Shown here: positions 25,458 through 32,573 of the stretch, in pieces
Numbering within the stretch: position 1 is the stretch's first letter
Layout: each line of letters starts with the position of its first letter
Source: Bacillus sp. FJAT-22090
GTDB lineage: Bacteria; Bacillota; Bacilli; Bacillales_A; Planococcaceae
DNA: 40,824 nucleotides
Assembly: GCF_007676755.1 (NCBI RefSeq)
Contig: NZ_VEBK01000023.1
Span: forward strand, 1-40,824
Direction: 5' to 3'
Position numbers and translations under genes: made by a program
The notes under the pieces: model-generated
Seen by the model: only the letters and a program-made list of their open reading frames with translations
What the model was told of the DNA's origin: nothing
Database searches by the model: none

Positions 25458-26120
25458 CTAGTTTTTATTCATCTCACTAGTCCCGGTAATCTCAATTCCA
25501 TTCAATGCCTGCGTAGCCAATCGATCCGCTTCAGCATTTGCTTTCCTAGGTACCAATTCATACTCCGGCTGAATGCCTAAGTCGTTCATCTTCGCTTCGA
25601 TCCTGTCTGCCCAACTAGAAAGATCCTTCTCGACCACTGGCCATTCTTCATTCAAATGGTTAATAACAACCTGGGAATCACCAACGAAACGTACCGGTAG
25701 ATGATGAACTCCTAGCAGTTCAAGCTCCTGCAAACCCAAATAGAACGAGGCATATTCAGCTTCATTATTCGACACAAGACCAGTTGCGAATGCATTCCGT
25801 CTTAGTCTGAATGACTTTCCACTCTGCTCATAATAAATAACACAGCCTAGGCCAGAGTTGTAAGTTGCGCGGTCAAAACCGCCATCAAAATAGACAGTTA
25901 CATTATGCGGCTCAGTTTCGATTCCTTTCAAATACCCCTTCAACTCTTTTAGCGTCCAGGAACTATCGAAACGATCAATGAAAATTATACTTTTTGCTCG
26001 ACCTGTTTTCTCCAAGTCCTCTCCAACCAATACAGCTTGAGTGGCCGCCATCTCTTCCGAGCGAAAAGTTGTTTCCACACCCTTTGGTGTCCTATAAATC
26101 CATTCGATTAAAACGTTCAT
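25458..26120 (-). CDS. RNase HI-like (reverse transcriptase-like) protein
   Basis: A 220-residue protein. The N-terminal ~70 residues precede an RNase H fold with acidic active-site positions in YFDGGFD, NNEAEYAS, VGDSQVV and NAEADRLA, i.e. the DEDD set of type I RNases H. This resembles Bacillus YpeP-type proteins. It would nick RNA in RNA-DNA hybrids, though activity is unproven. I chose the ATG at 26120 (GGAGG 7 bases upstream) over a TTG at 26126. Confidence 0.83.
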   Translation of the reverse strand: MNVLIEWIYRTPKGVETTFRSEEMAATQAVLVGEDLEKTGRAKSIIFIDRFDSSWTLKELKGYLKGIETEPHNVTVYFDGGFDRATYNSGLGCVIYYEQSGKSFRLRRNAFATGLVSNNEAEYASFYLGLQELELLGVHHLPVRFVGDSQVVINHLNEEWPVVEKDLSSWADRIEAKMNDLGIQPEYELVPRKANAEADRLATQALNGIEITGTSEMNKN

Positions 26121-26146
26121 CAGCAAACCTCCAAACTAAATATAGC

Positions 26147-26173
26147 TTACCCAATCCAATTCATTTTTTAAAC
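26147..26173 (-). promoter_or_regulatory. Weak sigma-B-type promoter for the RNase H-like gene
   Basis: Minus strand: GTTTAA (26173-26168), 15 bases, then GGGTAA (26152-26147), about 27 bases before the start codon. Spacer is at the long end and the last -10 base is off-consensus. Confidence 0.4.
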
Positions 26174-26189
26174 AAACACAAAACAGACA

Positions 26190-26222
26190 GGAAAAAAGCG
26201 CAATCCTAAAAGGACTACGCTT
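26190..26222 (-). terminator. Terminator of the structured transcript
   Basis: On the minus strand GCGTAGTCCT pairs with AGGATTGCGC (G-U pairs allowed), followed by TTTTTTCC. It ends the transcript that begins near 26550. Confidence 0.7.
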
Positions 26223-26411
26223 TCTTCTTTCCCCTAAATGGGAATACACTCGGAAAATTTGTTCATATTGCTTCGTTAACCGTTACTGACAATTTAATCA
26301 TACATCTCGTCAGTGCAGTTCACTTCGTCTGATATGAAACCATCAGACATCAAGGTGCACTTCCACAAAAAACTTTTCTTACACTTGCAGTAAATCACGC
26401 TGGATCAGAAC

Positions 26412-26510
26412 CTAAATATATCGGTTCCCGACGAGAGTGCCTTTCGCCAGTAAAGCAAATTTTCCGCCAAGGCTGTGCAAATCATCCTTTGGAGTTCCTT
26501 GTAAACTCAT
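26412..26510 (-). CDS. Possible 32-residue ORF inside the sigma-B transcript
   Basis: ATG to TAG, giving MSLQGTPKDDL, then HSLGGKFALLAKGTLVGNRYI. No family is recognised. The only ribosome-site candidate (GGAAAGG) is about 11 bases upstream, and the ATG is exactly the three-base loop of a perfect 7-bp hairpin. It may be a real stress peptide whose start is gated by structure, or a chance ORF in a non-coding RNA. Confidence 0.35.
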   Translation of the reverse strand: MSLQGTPKDDLHSLGGKFALLAKGTLVGNRYI

Positions 26511-26556
26511 AGTTTACCAGTCCTTTCCTTCGGTAGTTCCGCCTTGTACTATTTAT

Positions 26557-26581
26557 ATACCCCGCTTAAAAATAGATAAAC
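26557..26581 (-). promoter_or_regulatory. Sigma-B promoter of the structured transcript
   Basis: Minus strand: GTTTAT (26581-26576), 13 bases, then GGGTAT (26562-26557). This fits the sigma-B consensus with one -35 mismatch and ideal spacing. Confidence 0.65.
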
Positions 26582-26698
26582 ATCTTTTTATAAAATTTTT
26601 TAAAAATCTGTTCCGCTACTTTCTGACACCGATTCTGACATTTATTAATAAATTAGAAAGAGCACTTTATGTAAATAAACATCAAAGGAGAAAATGTC

Positions 26699-27499
26699 AT
26701 TAATCGATATAAAAAAAGTATAATTGGGCTTCTTTGCCTTCTAACCGCAGGGTACTCTCAAGCTTCGTTAGTTAGTGCCACTGAAATAACATCGTATATA
26801 CCTACAGAAGAAGGGGTTCAAATAGGTATCAGTGCTCCAGAAATTACTTCAGCAAAAGTATCTGAACAACCAAATGCTATCTATCAATTATCAAATGATA
26901 AAAAATCTATCTCTTTTAGCACATCGCTTTATAGCTCGATCATGGAACTTTCCTTTAAATTTCAGCATGAAGAGTCTATTTCACTTTATGAGGACGCATT
27001 GAAGAAAACGCATAACGCAGGAAATATTTATAACAAAAATCATAAGTCTACTGGAATATTTTTTATAGAAGACGTTAAAAAAAATGGAAGTATTACATCA
27101 AAAATAAAAGATAACAATACCCTGCTAGTAAATATAGAACCAAATAGTATTTCAGAACCTGTTCTAGTCCATGTAGAAATTACTGCCTCCACACTTTCCA
27201 ACTACTTTTCGGACACCGCGTTTATCAATAGAAGTGGAATAGATACGCTTAGCTTAATCCCTAAGTCATCCCTTACTCTCACAGATAATCTTGCTATTGC
27301 AAACGTGAAAAAAATAGATGCTTGGGATAAAATATTCACAACTTACTCAAACAATGAGAAATGGGCAAACACAGAAAGTCTAGAAAATCAATTTGCTTGC
27401 CATTATGACTTTGCCAAAAAGAAAGATTCATGGAATTTAGAGCCGTATAGACCGAATGTCGGCTACTTTGCCACCGTCCTGGCAGCATGTAATCCTTGA
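26699..27499 (+). CDS. Secreted DUF2599-like protein with non-canonical start
   Basis: The open frame runs from a good signal peptide (NRYKKSIIGLLCLLTAG..., cleavage near VSA-TE) to a C-terminal block CHYDFAKKKDSWNLEPYRP then NVGYFATVLAACNP, typical of DUF2599 proteins. The frame has no ATG, GTG or TTG before an internal ATG at 26942. AAAGGAG is placed 8 bases before an ATT at 26699, which would give 266 residues. Alternatively an ATG at 26694 starts in the wrong frame and would need one extra base in a run of seven A near 26715. Starting at 26942 would lose the signal peptide. Function unknown. Confidence 0.65.
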   Translation: MNRYKKSIIGLLCLLTAGYSQASLVSATEITSYIPTEEGVQIGISAPEITSAKVSEQPNAIYQLSNDKKSISFSTSLYSSIMELSFKFQHEESISLYEDALKKTHNAGNIYNKNHKSTGIFFIEDVKKNGSITSKIKDNNTLLVNIEPNSISEPVLVHVEITASTLSNYFSDTAFINRSGIDTLSLIPKSSLTLTDNLAIANVKKIDAWDKIFTTYSNNEKWANTESLENQFACHYDFAKKKDSWNLEPYRPNVGYFATVLAACNP

Positions 27500-27527
27500 A
27501 ACTGGTCCTCTACCTGTAACACACGAA

Positions 27528-27962
27528 TCAGGACCTCCTCTTTCTATGTCCAATCTCTCTAGTAACAAAACCACATAAATAATAAGCAATAATAATTCCA
27601 ACCAAATCTATCCCCACATCAAACAATCTGCCATTGCGATTAAAGTATAATTGGAGAATCTCGGTAAAAATAGCAAACAGACTAGTGACTAAAAACGCAA
27701 TACCTGCTCTCTTCCACCAATAAAAATATAATGAGTACAATAAAGCAAAGGTAAGCATGTGACCCGTCTTTTGTATAATATAAAATTGACTTGTTAACTC
27801 GATATCACTCGTAATAAGTAAATCCATGAAATTAGGGGATGCCTCAAAACTAAACTGTACAACTTGTTCATACCAAAAAACATAGGCGTCTGAAGTAGTG
27901 GTTGCAATTAATATCCAAACACTCAACGAAAAAATAAGCAAAGGATACAACAGGAGAACCAC
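27528..27962 (-). CDS. VanZ-family membrane protein
   Basis: A 144-residue membrane protein with about four helices and the VanZ-type pattern (KTGHMLTFALLYSLYFY, FTEILQLYFNRNGRLFDVGIDLVG). Members occur in teicoplanin resistance but also widely in Firmicutes with unknown roles. The start is ambiguous: GTG at 27962 abuts the ribosome site GAAAGGG, so a CTG or TTG a few codons later is possible. It lies 226 bp downstream of the PlcR-like gene, on the same strand. Confidence 0.8.
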   Translation of the reverse strand: MVLLLYPLLIFSLSVWILIATTTSDAYVFWYEQVVQFSFEASPNFMDLLITSDIELTSQFYIIQKTGHMLTFALLYSLYFYWWKRAGIAFLVTSLFAIFTEILQLYFNRNGRLFDVGIDLVGIIIAYYLCGFVTREIGHRKRRS

Positions 27963-28188
27963 CCTTTCTTTTTAAATATGCTATTCCCATCCCTTATTTT
28001 GATTTAATTATCCATTTGTGCATAACCTACAGATTAGTTGGTAGTATTTTAGTATATTTTATATGTACAAAGTATTTAAAGAAGATTTTCTCTAAGTATT
28101 TTAGTCATAGTTACATCCATCTGGATGCGAATGAAAGGAAGGATAAAGTAATTTAGCAATAGAGAATTTATACTAATCGAAAACCCTA

Positions 28189-29076
28189 TCAAAACTGTTT
28201 TAAGTACTGTTTTTTATTTTCTTGTATCGCGTTAATGTAAAAAGGAAGTTCAAGGAATTCAAAAATAAACAAAGCTTGCATGTAAACTTCTTGGATATTT
28301 TTAAAAGGAGCATTTTTCTTTTCCAAGCATTGCCCTTTATAGTACAAAAATTGTCCAGCTAAAATGAAAAAGCATGTCTCTTTCGATTTTTGTATACCTT
28401 GATTGGCTGTTTCAAGTGCGGCATCAATATCATTTAATTCATACTGAACTTTACATTTATTAAATAACACAGTAATAAGCGTTTCATAAATTTTTGAATC
28501 ACTATAACTTTTATTTAAATGTTCTTTTAAGATTTTATTGTAGTAATATAAGCTTTTTTGGCTCTCGCCATTCGCGCCGTAGATATTTGCAATTGCATTA
28601 TTAATTTTGATGTGTAAAAAACGAAACTGGATAGTAGTTTGATTGGAAAAGTTCAATATCCTTTTCAAGTTTGTTATGCATTCTTCGGCAGAGATAATTT
28701 TTAATTCATAGTGAGCTGTATGTAATAAGTATTCTAAATAAAGGTTCAACCAAATATTTTCTGAATCCTTTTCATTTCTATTTATGATTGCAATAACTTC
28801 TTTATAATTATGCACTTTCAAGTGAAATTCTATTTTTTTAATTAAGCTTTCACTTTCAAACACATTTTTATGAAATAACATTTCAATAAAATATTCGATA
28901 GGGACTTGTAACTTTAAAGCGATTTTTAATAAAGTATCTATTGCTGGATAAACTTCTCCTGCTTCAATTCGACTAATCGTCGACTGTGTACAAATATTTT
29001 TGGCAAGTTCATTTTGGGACATGCCCAGTTCAGTTCTAAGCTTACTAATTTCTAGGCCAAGGTATTTCATTTCCAA
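28189..29076 (-). CDS. PlcR-like peptide-responsive transcriptional activator
   Basis: About 295 residues. The N-terminal HTH (around residues 8-60, including ICTQSTISRIEAGEVYPAID) is followed by helical TPR repeats typical of the RRNPP family. Several stretches match PlcR of the B. cereus group as I remember it: SRIExGxVYPxxD, NAIANIYGANG (PlcR NAIANIYAENG) and a closing FEFLEL-type block. RRNPP proteins bind an imported signal peptide through the TPRs. A matching peptide gene starts 42 bp away on the opposite strand. I place the start at the TTG of 29076 (6 bases after GAGGTGA); the ATG at 29070 is the alternative. Confidence 0.8.
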   Translation of the reverse strand: MEMKYLGLEISKLRTELGMSQNELAKNICTQSTISRIEAGEVYPAIDTLLKIALKLQVPIEYFIEMLFHKNVFESESLIKKIEFHLKVHNYKEVIAIINRNEKDSENIWLNLYLEYLLHTAHYELKIISAEECITNLKRILNFSNQTTIQFRFLHIKINNAIANIYGANGESQKSLYYYNKILKEHLNKSYSDSKIYETLITVLFNKCKVQYELNDIDAALETANQGIQKSKETCFFILAGQFLYYKGQCLEKKNAPFKNIQEVYMQALFIFEFLELPFYINAIQENKKQYLKQF

Positions 29077-29118
29077 AAAAATCACCTCATATTATTATGA
29101 AAAAGGAAGGTATAAACA

Positions 29119-29253
29119 ATGAAAAAATTAAAAAAGGTATTAGTTGTTCTTTTCGTTTTATCTGTAGTTCTTTACACAAATTTAGGTAATCAGACAGTTC
29201 AGCCTAATGTAGAAGGTACAGTTAAAGCTTTAGATTTACCATTCATCTATTAA
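29119..29253 (+). CDS. PapR-like quorum-sensing signal peptide precursor
   Basis: A 44-codon ORF with AAGGAAGG before its ATG. It has a basic start and hydrophobic export segment (MKKLKKVLVVLFVLSVVLY), a short polar linker, and the C terminus ALDLPFIY. PapR of B. cereus ends in (A/S)DLPFEF, and its last seven residues are the mature signal that binds PlcR. Identity of the DLPF core, the precursor size and layout, and the adjoining PlcR-like regulator make this a convincing PapR analogue; the likely mature peptide is LDLPFIY or close to it. Unlike in B. cereus it is divergent from the regulator gene. No exact PlcR box (TATGNAN4TNCATA) is seen. Confidence 0.8.
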   Translation: MKKLKKVLVVLFVLSVVLYTNLGNQTVQPNVEGTVKALDLPFIY

Positions 29254-29308
29254 TTTTATTAGATTTTTCAAATAGTTCAAGAAAAACATATTTCCCACTT
29301 AAAGAAAG

Positions 29309-29346
29309 CTAGTTGATCTATCTTTTATAAAAAATAGATCAACTAG
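29309..29346 (+). terminator. Long hairpin after the peptide gene
   Basis: CTAGTTGATCTAT/ATAGATCAACTAG, a perfect 13-bp stem with a 12-base loop. There is no strong U-tract, so it may be a weak terminator or an mRNA-stabilising hairpin between the peptide gene and the EAL gene. Confidence 0.55.
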
Positions 29347-29394
29347 AATTTCAATGTATAAGGCTCCAGACTAAAACATATAAGGAGAAATAAC

Positions 29395-30276
29395 ATGGAA
29401 ACTAAACCTACTCTTCGTCAGAATAACCCATCAACGCTTGGACAAAGCACTAATATCAACCATTCCCTCCCATTATCTAAATCTCTATCATTGGAGTCTA
29501 GTCTTCCCTATGCAATCGAGCAAAACCAATTAGAATTGTATTATCAACCAAAGATTTATGCAAAAACAAACCAAATTATTGGTGCGGAGGCTCTTATTCG
29601 ATGGAATCATCCGATATGGGGTATAATTTCGCCCAACGAATTTATTCCGTTGGCAGAAAAGACGGGGTTTATAAATGAGATAGGAAGATGGGTGAAACAC
29701 GAGGCATGTACGCAAAACAAAGCATGGCAAGTAGCGAAACTTCCGATGATTCCTCTTTCGATTAATTTATCTGCTTCCCGTTTTTTAGACAGAGATTTAA
29801 TCTCGAATATAGAAAAAACATTGAAAGAAACAAATCTGGAGGCCGGGTACTTGGAAATTGAAATAACAGAAACGTCTCTGTTAGAAAATGAAGAAGTGGT
29901 TTTTTCTGTGTTAGATGGGTTGAGAGATTTGGGAGTTAAAATTGCATTGGACGACTTTGGTACTGGGTACTCCTCTCTTTCTTATTTAAATCGCTTTAAA
30001 GGTAAGTTAGATATCCTAAAAATCGATCGCTCCTTTATTCGTGATTTAAGTGGTTCACATGAAGAGGATTCAAATTTTATCGTAAATATGATTATCCAGT
30101 TATCACATCAGTTGAAGATGGATGTGATTGCAGAAGGTGTAGAAACAATGGAACAACTTAAGGCACTCCAAAAGTATAATTGCAACACGATTCAAGGATA
30201 CTTGTTCTCTAAGCCCCTGCCTGCGAAAGAATTTGCAAAACTTCTTCAGCAAGCTAGACTAGAGCCAAATATGTAA
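29395..30276 (+). CDS. EAL-domain c-di-GMP phosphodiesterase
   Basis: A 293-residue stand-alone EAL protein. All catalytic signatures are present: EAL (E65-A-L67) in GAEALIRWNHP, SINLSASRF, EIEITETS, the metal-binding DDFGTGYS at residues 186-193, KIDRSFI, IAEGVET and QGYLFSKP. It has no membrane or sensor domain; the first ~35 residues are disordered. It should hydrolyse c-di-GMP in the cytoplasm, favouring motility over biofilm. It follows the PapR-like gene by 141 bp on the same strand and could be co-expressed with it. Confidence 0.92.
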   Translation: METKPTLRQNNPSTLGQSTNINHSLPLSKSLSLESSLPYAIEQNQLELYYQPKIYAKTNQIIGAEALIRWNHPIWGIISPNEFIPLAEKTGFINEIGRWVKHEACTQNKAWQVAKLPMIPLSINLSASRFLDRDLISNIEKTLKETNLEAGYLEIEITETSLLENEEVVFSVLDGLRDLGVKIALDDFGTGYSSLSYLNRFKGKLDILKIDRSFIRDLSGSHEEDSNFIVNMIIQLSHQLKMDVIAEGVETMEQLKALQKYNCNTIQGYLFSKPLPAKEFAKLLQQARLEPNM

Positions 30277-30308
30277 GTGTCAGATACAAGTAAAATTGCA
30301 TCTGACAC
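30277..30308 (+). repeat. Inverted repeat after the EAL gene
   Basis: GTGTCAGAT/ATCTGACAC, a perfect 9-bp stem with a 14-base loop, immediately after the stop and without a U-tract. It resembles REP-like intergenic elements more than a classical terminator. Confidence 0.5.
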
Positions 30309-30319
30309 AAGGTCATATC

Positions 30320-31645
30320 TTATTCAAAACGTAGCGCTTCACTCGGATTCATCCTTGCTGCTTTCAAAGCGGGGTAAATACCAAATAGGCTGCCAATTCC
30401 AAAGGACGTATACAAAGCAAGCTTTACTGCCCATATCGGTAGTACGAGTGTAAATATTTCTATGTTGTTGTTCCACACTTCAATAAATGCGTATCCCAGT
30501 CCCATTCCGACTATCCCACCAATCAAACAAAGAAGCAGGGTTTCAAAGAAAAACTGACCCATTATTTCAAATGTAGTGGCACCTAGCGCTTTTCGAATAC
30601 CGATTTCCCTCGTACGTTCCCTTACAGACATTACCATCACGTTCATAATACCAGTTCCACTGATCAAAAGTGCCGTTACGGTAATTCCAAATAGCATCAT
30701 CTGCAAAATAGAGGTTACCTTACCAAGAGCACCAAGCATCTGTTCCTGCTTCACTACACTAAAGTCAATATCAGAATGCTGAGCCCTTATAGCGTTAAAT
30801 ACCTCTCCATCCACTATATCTACTGCTTCCATATTAGAAGCTTCCACTACCATTTTCGTTAAATTTTTCATATCTGTCGTCGTTAATGCTGTTTCGATTG
30901 GCATGATGACATTATTATCCGTACTCGACCCTAGGGTTGCATTTGGTGCGAGTACGCCGATTACTTCAAACGATTCATCGTTGATCGTCACTGTTTTTCC
31001 GACCAATGACGATAACTCTTGTGCTGAAGCACTCCCTCCGAGCAATCTATCTAATGCTCGTTTCCAAAATGGTTTCGGTTCTACCTCTTTAGTATTTCCA
31101 TCTTCGTTTTCTATCGCTTCTTCCTGATCTCCAAGTAGTGCATCGTGAATATTATTGCCTAGTATAATAACTTTTGCTTTCGCTGTCTGTTCTTCTTTTG
31201 TAAAAAAACGTCCCTCAGAAAGGCTGGCGTGTTGAATACGGATATATTGATCCGTTGTACCAACCAAAACAGATTGTACTTGTTTATCTTCATACTTAGT
31301 AAAGTTTACAGTTTCAAGATGAGGAGTAACTGATTTGACATTCGGAACATCCCCTATTGCTTTTGCATCTTCATAGGTTAGTGTACTAGGTACACTCGTC
31401 AAACCTCTCAGTATGTCTTTTTGTCCGTCTGCTGTATCTAACACTCGACCAGGGAGCACTAAAATTTGCTCCGCTCCCAAACTACCCATTTGTTTCATTA
31501 GCGTGTCTTTTACCCCAATGGCAATCGCCGTTAGCACAATGACTGCGAACATACCGATTACTATGCCCATCATCGCAGACAAGATGCGGAATCGGTTTGA
31601 CCATAAACCGAAGCAAGCGAGTTTAAATGCGGTTAAAAGCCTCAT
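30320..31645 (-). CDS. MacB/FtsX-like ABC transporter permease
   Basis: A 441-residue permease: N-terminal membrane helix after MRLLTAFKLACFGLWSNRFR, a large extracytoplasmic MacB-type domain of about 230 residues, and three C-terminal helices of the FtsX fold (VMVMSVRERTREIGIRKALG is the coupling region). It forms an exporter or mechanotransmission complex with the ATPase whose gene overlaps its start by four bases. No membrane-fusion partner (YknX-like) is present, so it is the two-gene variety. Substrate unknown. Confidence 0.9.
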   Translation of the reverse strand: MRLLTAFKLACFGLWSNRFRILSAMMGIVIGMFAVIVLTAIAIGVKDTLMKQMGSLGAEQILVLPGRVLDTADGQKDILRGLTSVPSTLTYEDAKAIGDVPNVKSVTPHLETVNFTKYEDKQVQSVLVGTTDQYIRIQHASLSEGRFFTKEEQTAKAKVIILGNNIHDALLGDQEEAIENEDGNTKEVEPKPFWKRALDRLLGGSASAQELSSLVGKTVTINDESFEVIGVLAPNATLGSSTDNNVIMPIETALTTTDMKNLTKMVVEASNMEAVDIVDGEVFNAIRAQHSDIDFSVVKQEQMLGALGKVTSILQMMLFGITVTALLISGTGIMNVMVMSVRERTREIGIRKALGATTFEIMGQFFFETLLLCLIGGIVGMGLGYAFIEVWNNNIEIFTLVLPIWAVKLALYTSFGIGSLFGIYPALKAARMNPSEALRFE

Positions 31646-32301
31646 ACTAGCACCCCATTTTGTAAGTGTAGAATGCGATCCGCCCGCTCTGCCACTTCTA
31701 TATCATGTGTAATAACAATAATTGTTGCTCCTTGTTTGTGCATGCGGTCAAATATGCTTAAAATATTTTCCGATGTTTCTTCATCTAAGCTTCCCGTTGG
31801 CTCGTCAGCCAATATTAGTCCCGGCTCATTTACAAGAGCCCTTGCAATGGCAACCCGTTGTTTTTCTCCGCCAGATAATCTATTAGGTTTTTGATTTTTC
31901 TTATGTAAAAGTCCCATTTCCTCCAATAGAGCAAGCACACGAGCTTTTTTTCTTCTTAAACGTTTTCGACCATAAGTTAATGGGAGCAATACATTTTGAT
32001 ATACTGACAAGTTCGGGATTAGTTGAAAATGCTGAAATACAAAACCAATTTCTTCATTTCGGAGTCTCGAACGACGACTTTTACTCATCTTTTCTACAGG
32101 CTTTCCTGCCAGCTCATAAGTACCGTTGTCCAATAGATCTAGCGTACCAAGTAAATTTAACATTGTACTTTTGCCAGACCCCGATTTCCCCATAATCGCA
32201 ACATACTCTCCCTTTTCTACTAGCAAATCCACTCCACGCAATATCTCTGTCTTTCCACTAGCTGAGCGATAATGCTTACGAACATCACGGAGCTCAATCA
32301 T
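31642..32301 (-). CDS. MacB-type ABC transporter ATPase
   Basis: A 219-residue ATPase: Walker A GKSGSGKST (residues 38-46), signature LSGGEKQRVAIARAL, Walker B LILADEPTG, and a His switch in VITHD. This is the LolD/MacB/FtsE class. Its stop overlaps the start of the permease gene (ATGA-type overlap), so translation is coupled. Confidence 0.93.
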   Translation of the reverse strand: MIELRDVRKHYRSASGKTEILRGVDLLVEKGEYVAIMGKSGSGKSTMLNLLGTLDLLDNGTYELAGKPVEKMSKSRRSRLRNEEIGFVFQHFQLIPNLSVYQNVLLPLTYGRKRLRRKKARVLALLEEMGLLHKKNQKPNRLSGGEKQRVAIARALVNEPGLILADEPTGSLDEETSENILSIFDRMHKQGATIIVITHDIEVAERADRILHLQNGVLV

Positions 32302-32504
32302 TCTATCCCCCCTGTTCTCTATGTAAAAAACTTACACAACAAACTTTTCTCCCGTCTTAATCGTTTTCCGAATTATTACGACTCCCTTTTCCCCTTTCCC
32401 CTACAAATAAACTTGTAATTCTCAAAATAGTCTTTTAGACTTTCGCCGCACTCTTCTTTTGACACGGTGAAAAACAACTTTAAGTATCAGTCAAATCCAA
32501 ATAG

Positions 32505-32532
32505 TTGACTTGAAATTATGCAGGTGTAATAT
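32505..32532 (+). promoter_or_regulatory. Sigma-A-type promoter for the 3-hydroxyacyl-CoA dehydrogenase
   Basis: TTGACT and TAATAT with a 16-base spacer, about 40 bases before the ATG at 32574. Confidence 0.5.
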
Positions 32533-32573
32533 TACTTTTGACAGAAGAAATACAAACAAAGGAGCGAAATAAA

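Larger units (their letters stand above)
26190..26550 (-). ncRNA. Candidate sigma-B-dependent structured RNA, about 360 nt
   Basis: This 570-base gap holds no ordinary gene, but on the minus strand it has a sigma-B promoter at one end and a terminator at the other. In between lie several clean hairpins: GTAAACT/AGTTTAC (26501-26517), GAACC/GGTTC (26408-26427), GTCTGAT/ATCAGAC (26327-26348) enclosed by GTGCA/TGCAC, and CTGAC/GTCAG (26286-26313). A CCUUG segment could pair with either an upstream CAAGG or a downstream AAGGC. It does not match what I remember of RNase P, tmRNA, SRP, 6S or common riboswitches. Promoter, structure and terminator support a transcript; function is unknown. Confidence 0.55.

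Noticed and set aside
26190-26550. Identity as RNase P RNA, tmRNA, SRP RNA, 6S RNA, T-box or a known riboswitch
   Set aside because: The conserved sequence blocks of these classes as I remember them are absent on both strands.
26668-26683. TATGTAAATAAACATC as a PlcR box upstream of the DUF2599 gene
   Set aside because: It differs from TATGNAN4TNCATA at two fixed positions and lies within 16 bases of the ribosome site, too close to act as an upstream activator site.
26437-26703. Plus-strand ORF of 88 codons
   Set aside because: It has no ribosome site, odd composition, and lies antisense to the sigma-B transcript.
27503-27535. GGTCCT/AGGACC hairpin between DUF2599 and VanZ genes as a terminator
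   Set aside because: Only 6 bp, a 20-base loop and no U-tract in either direction.
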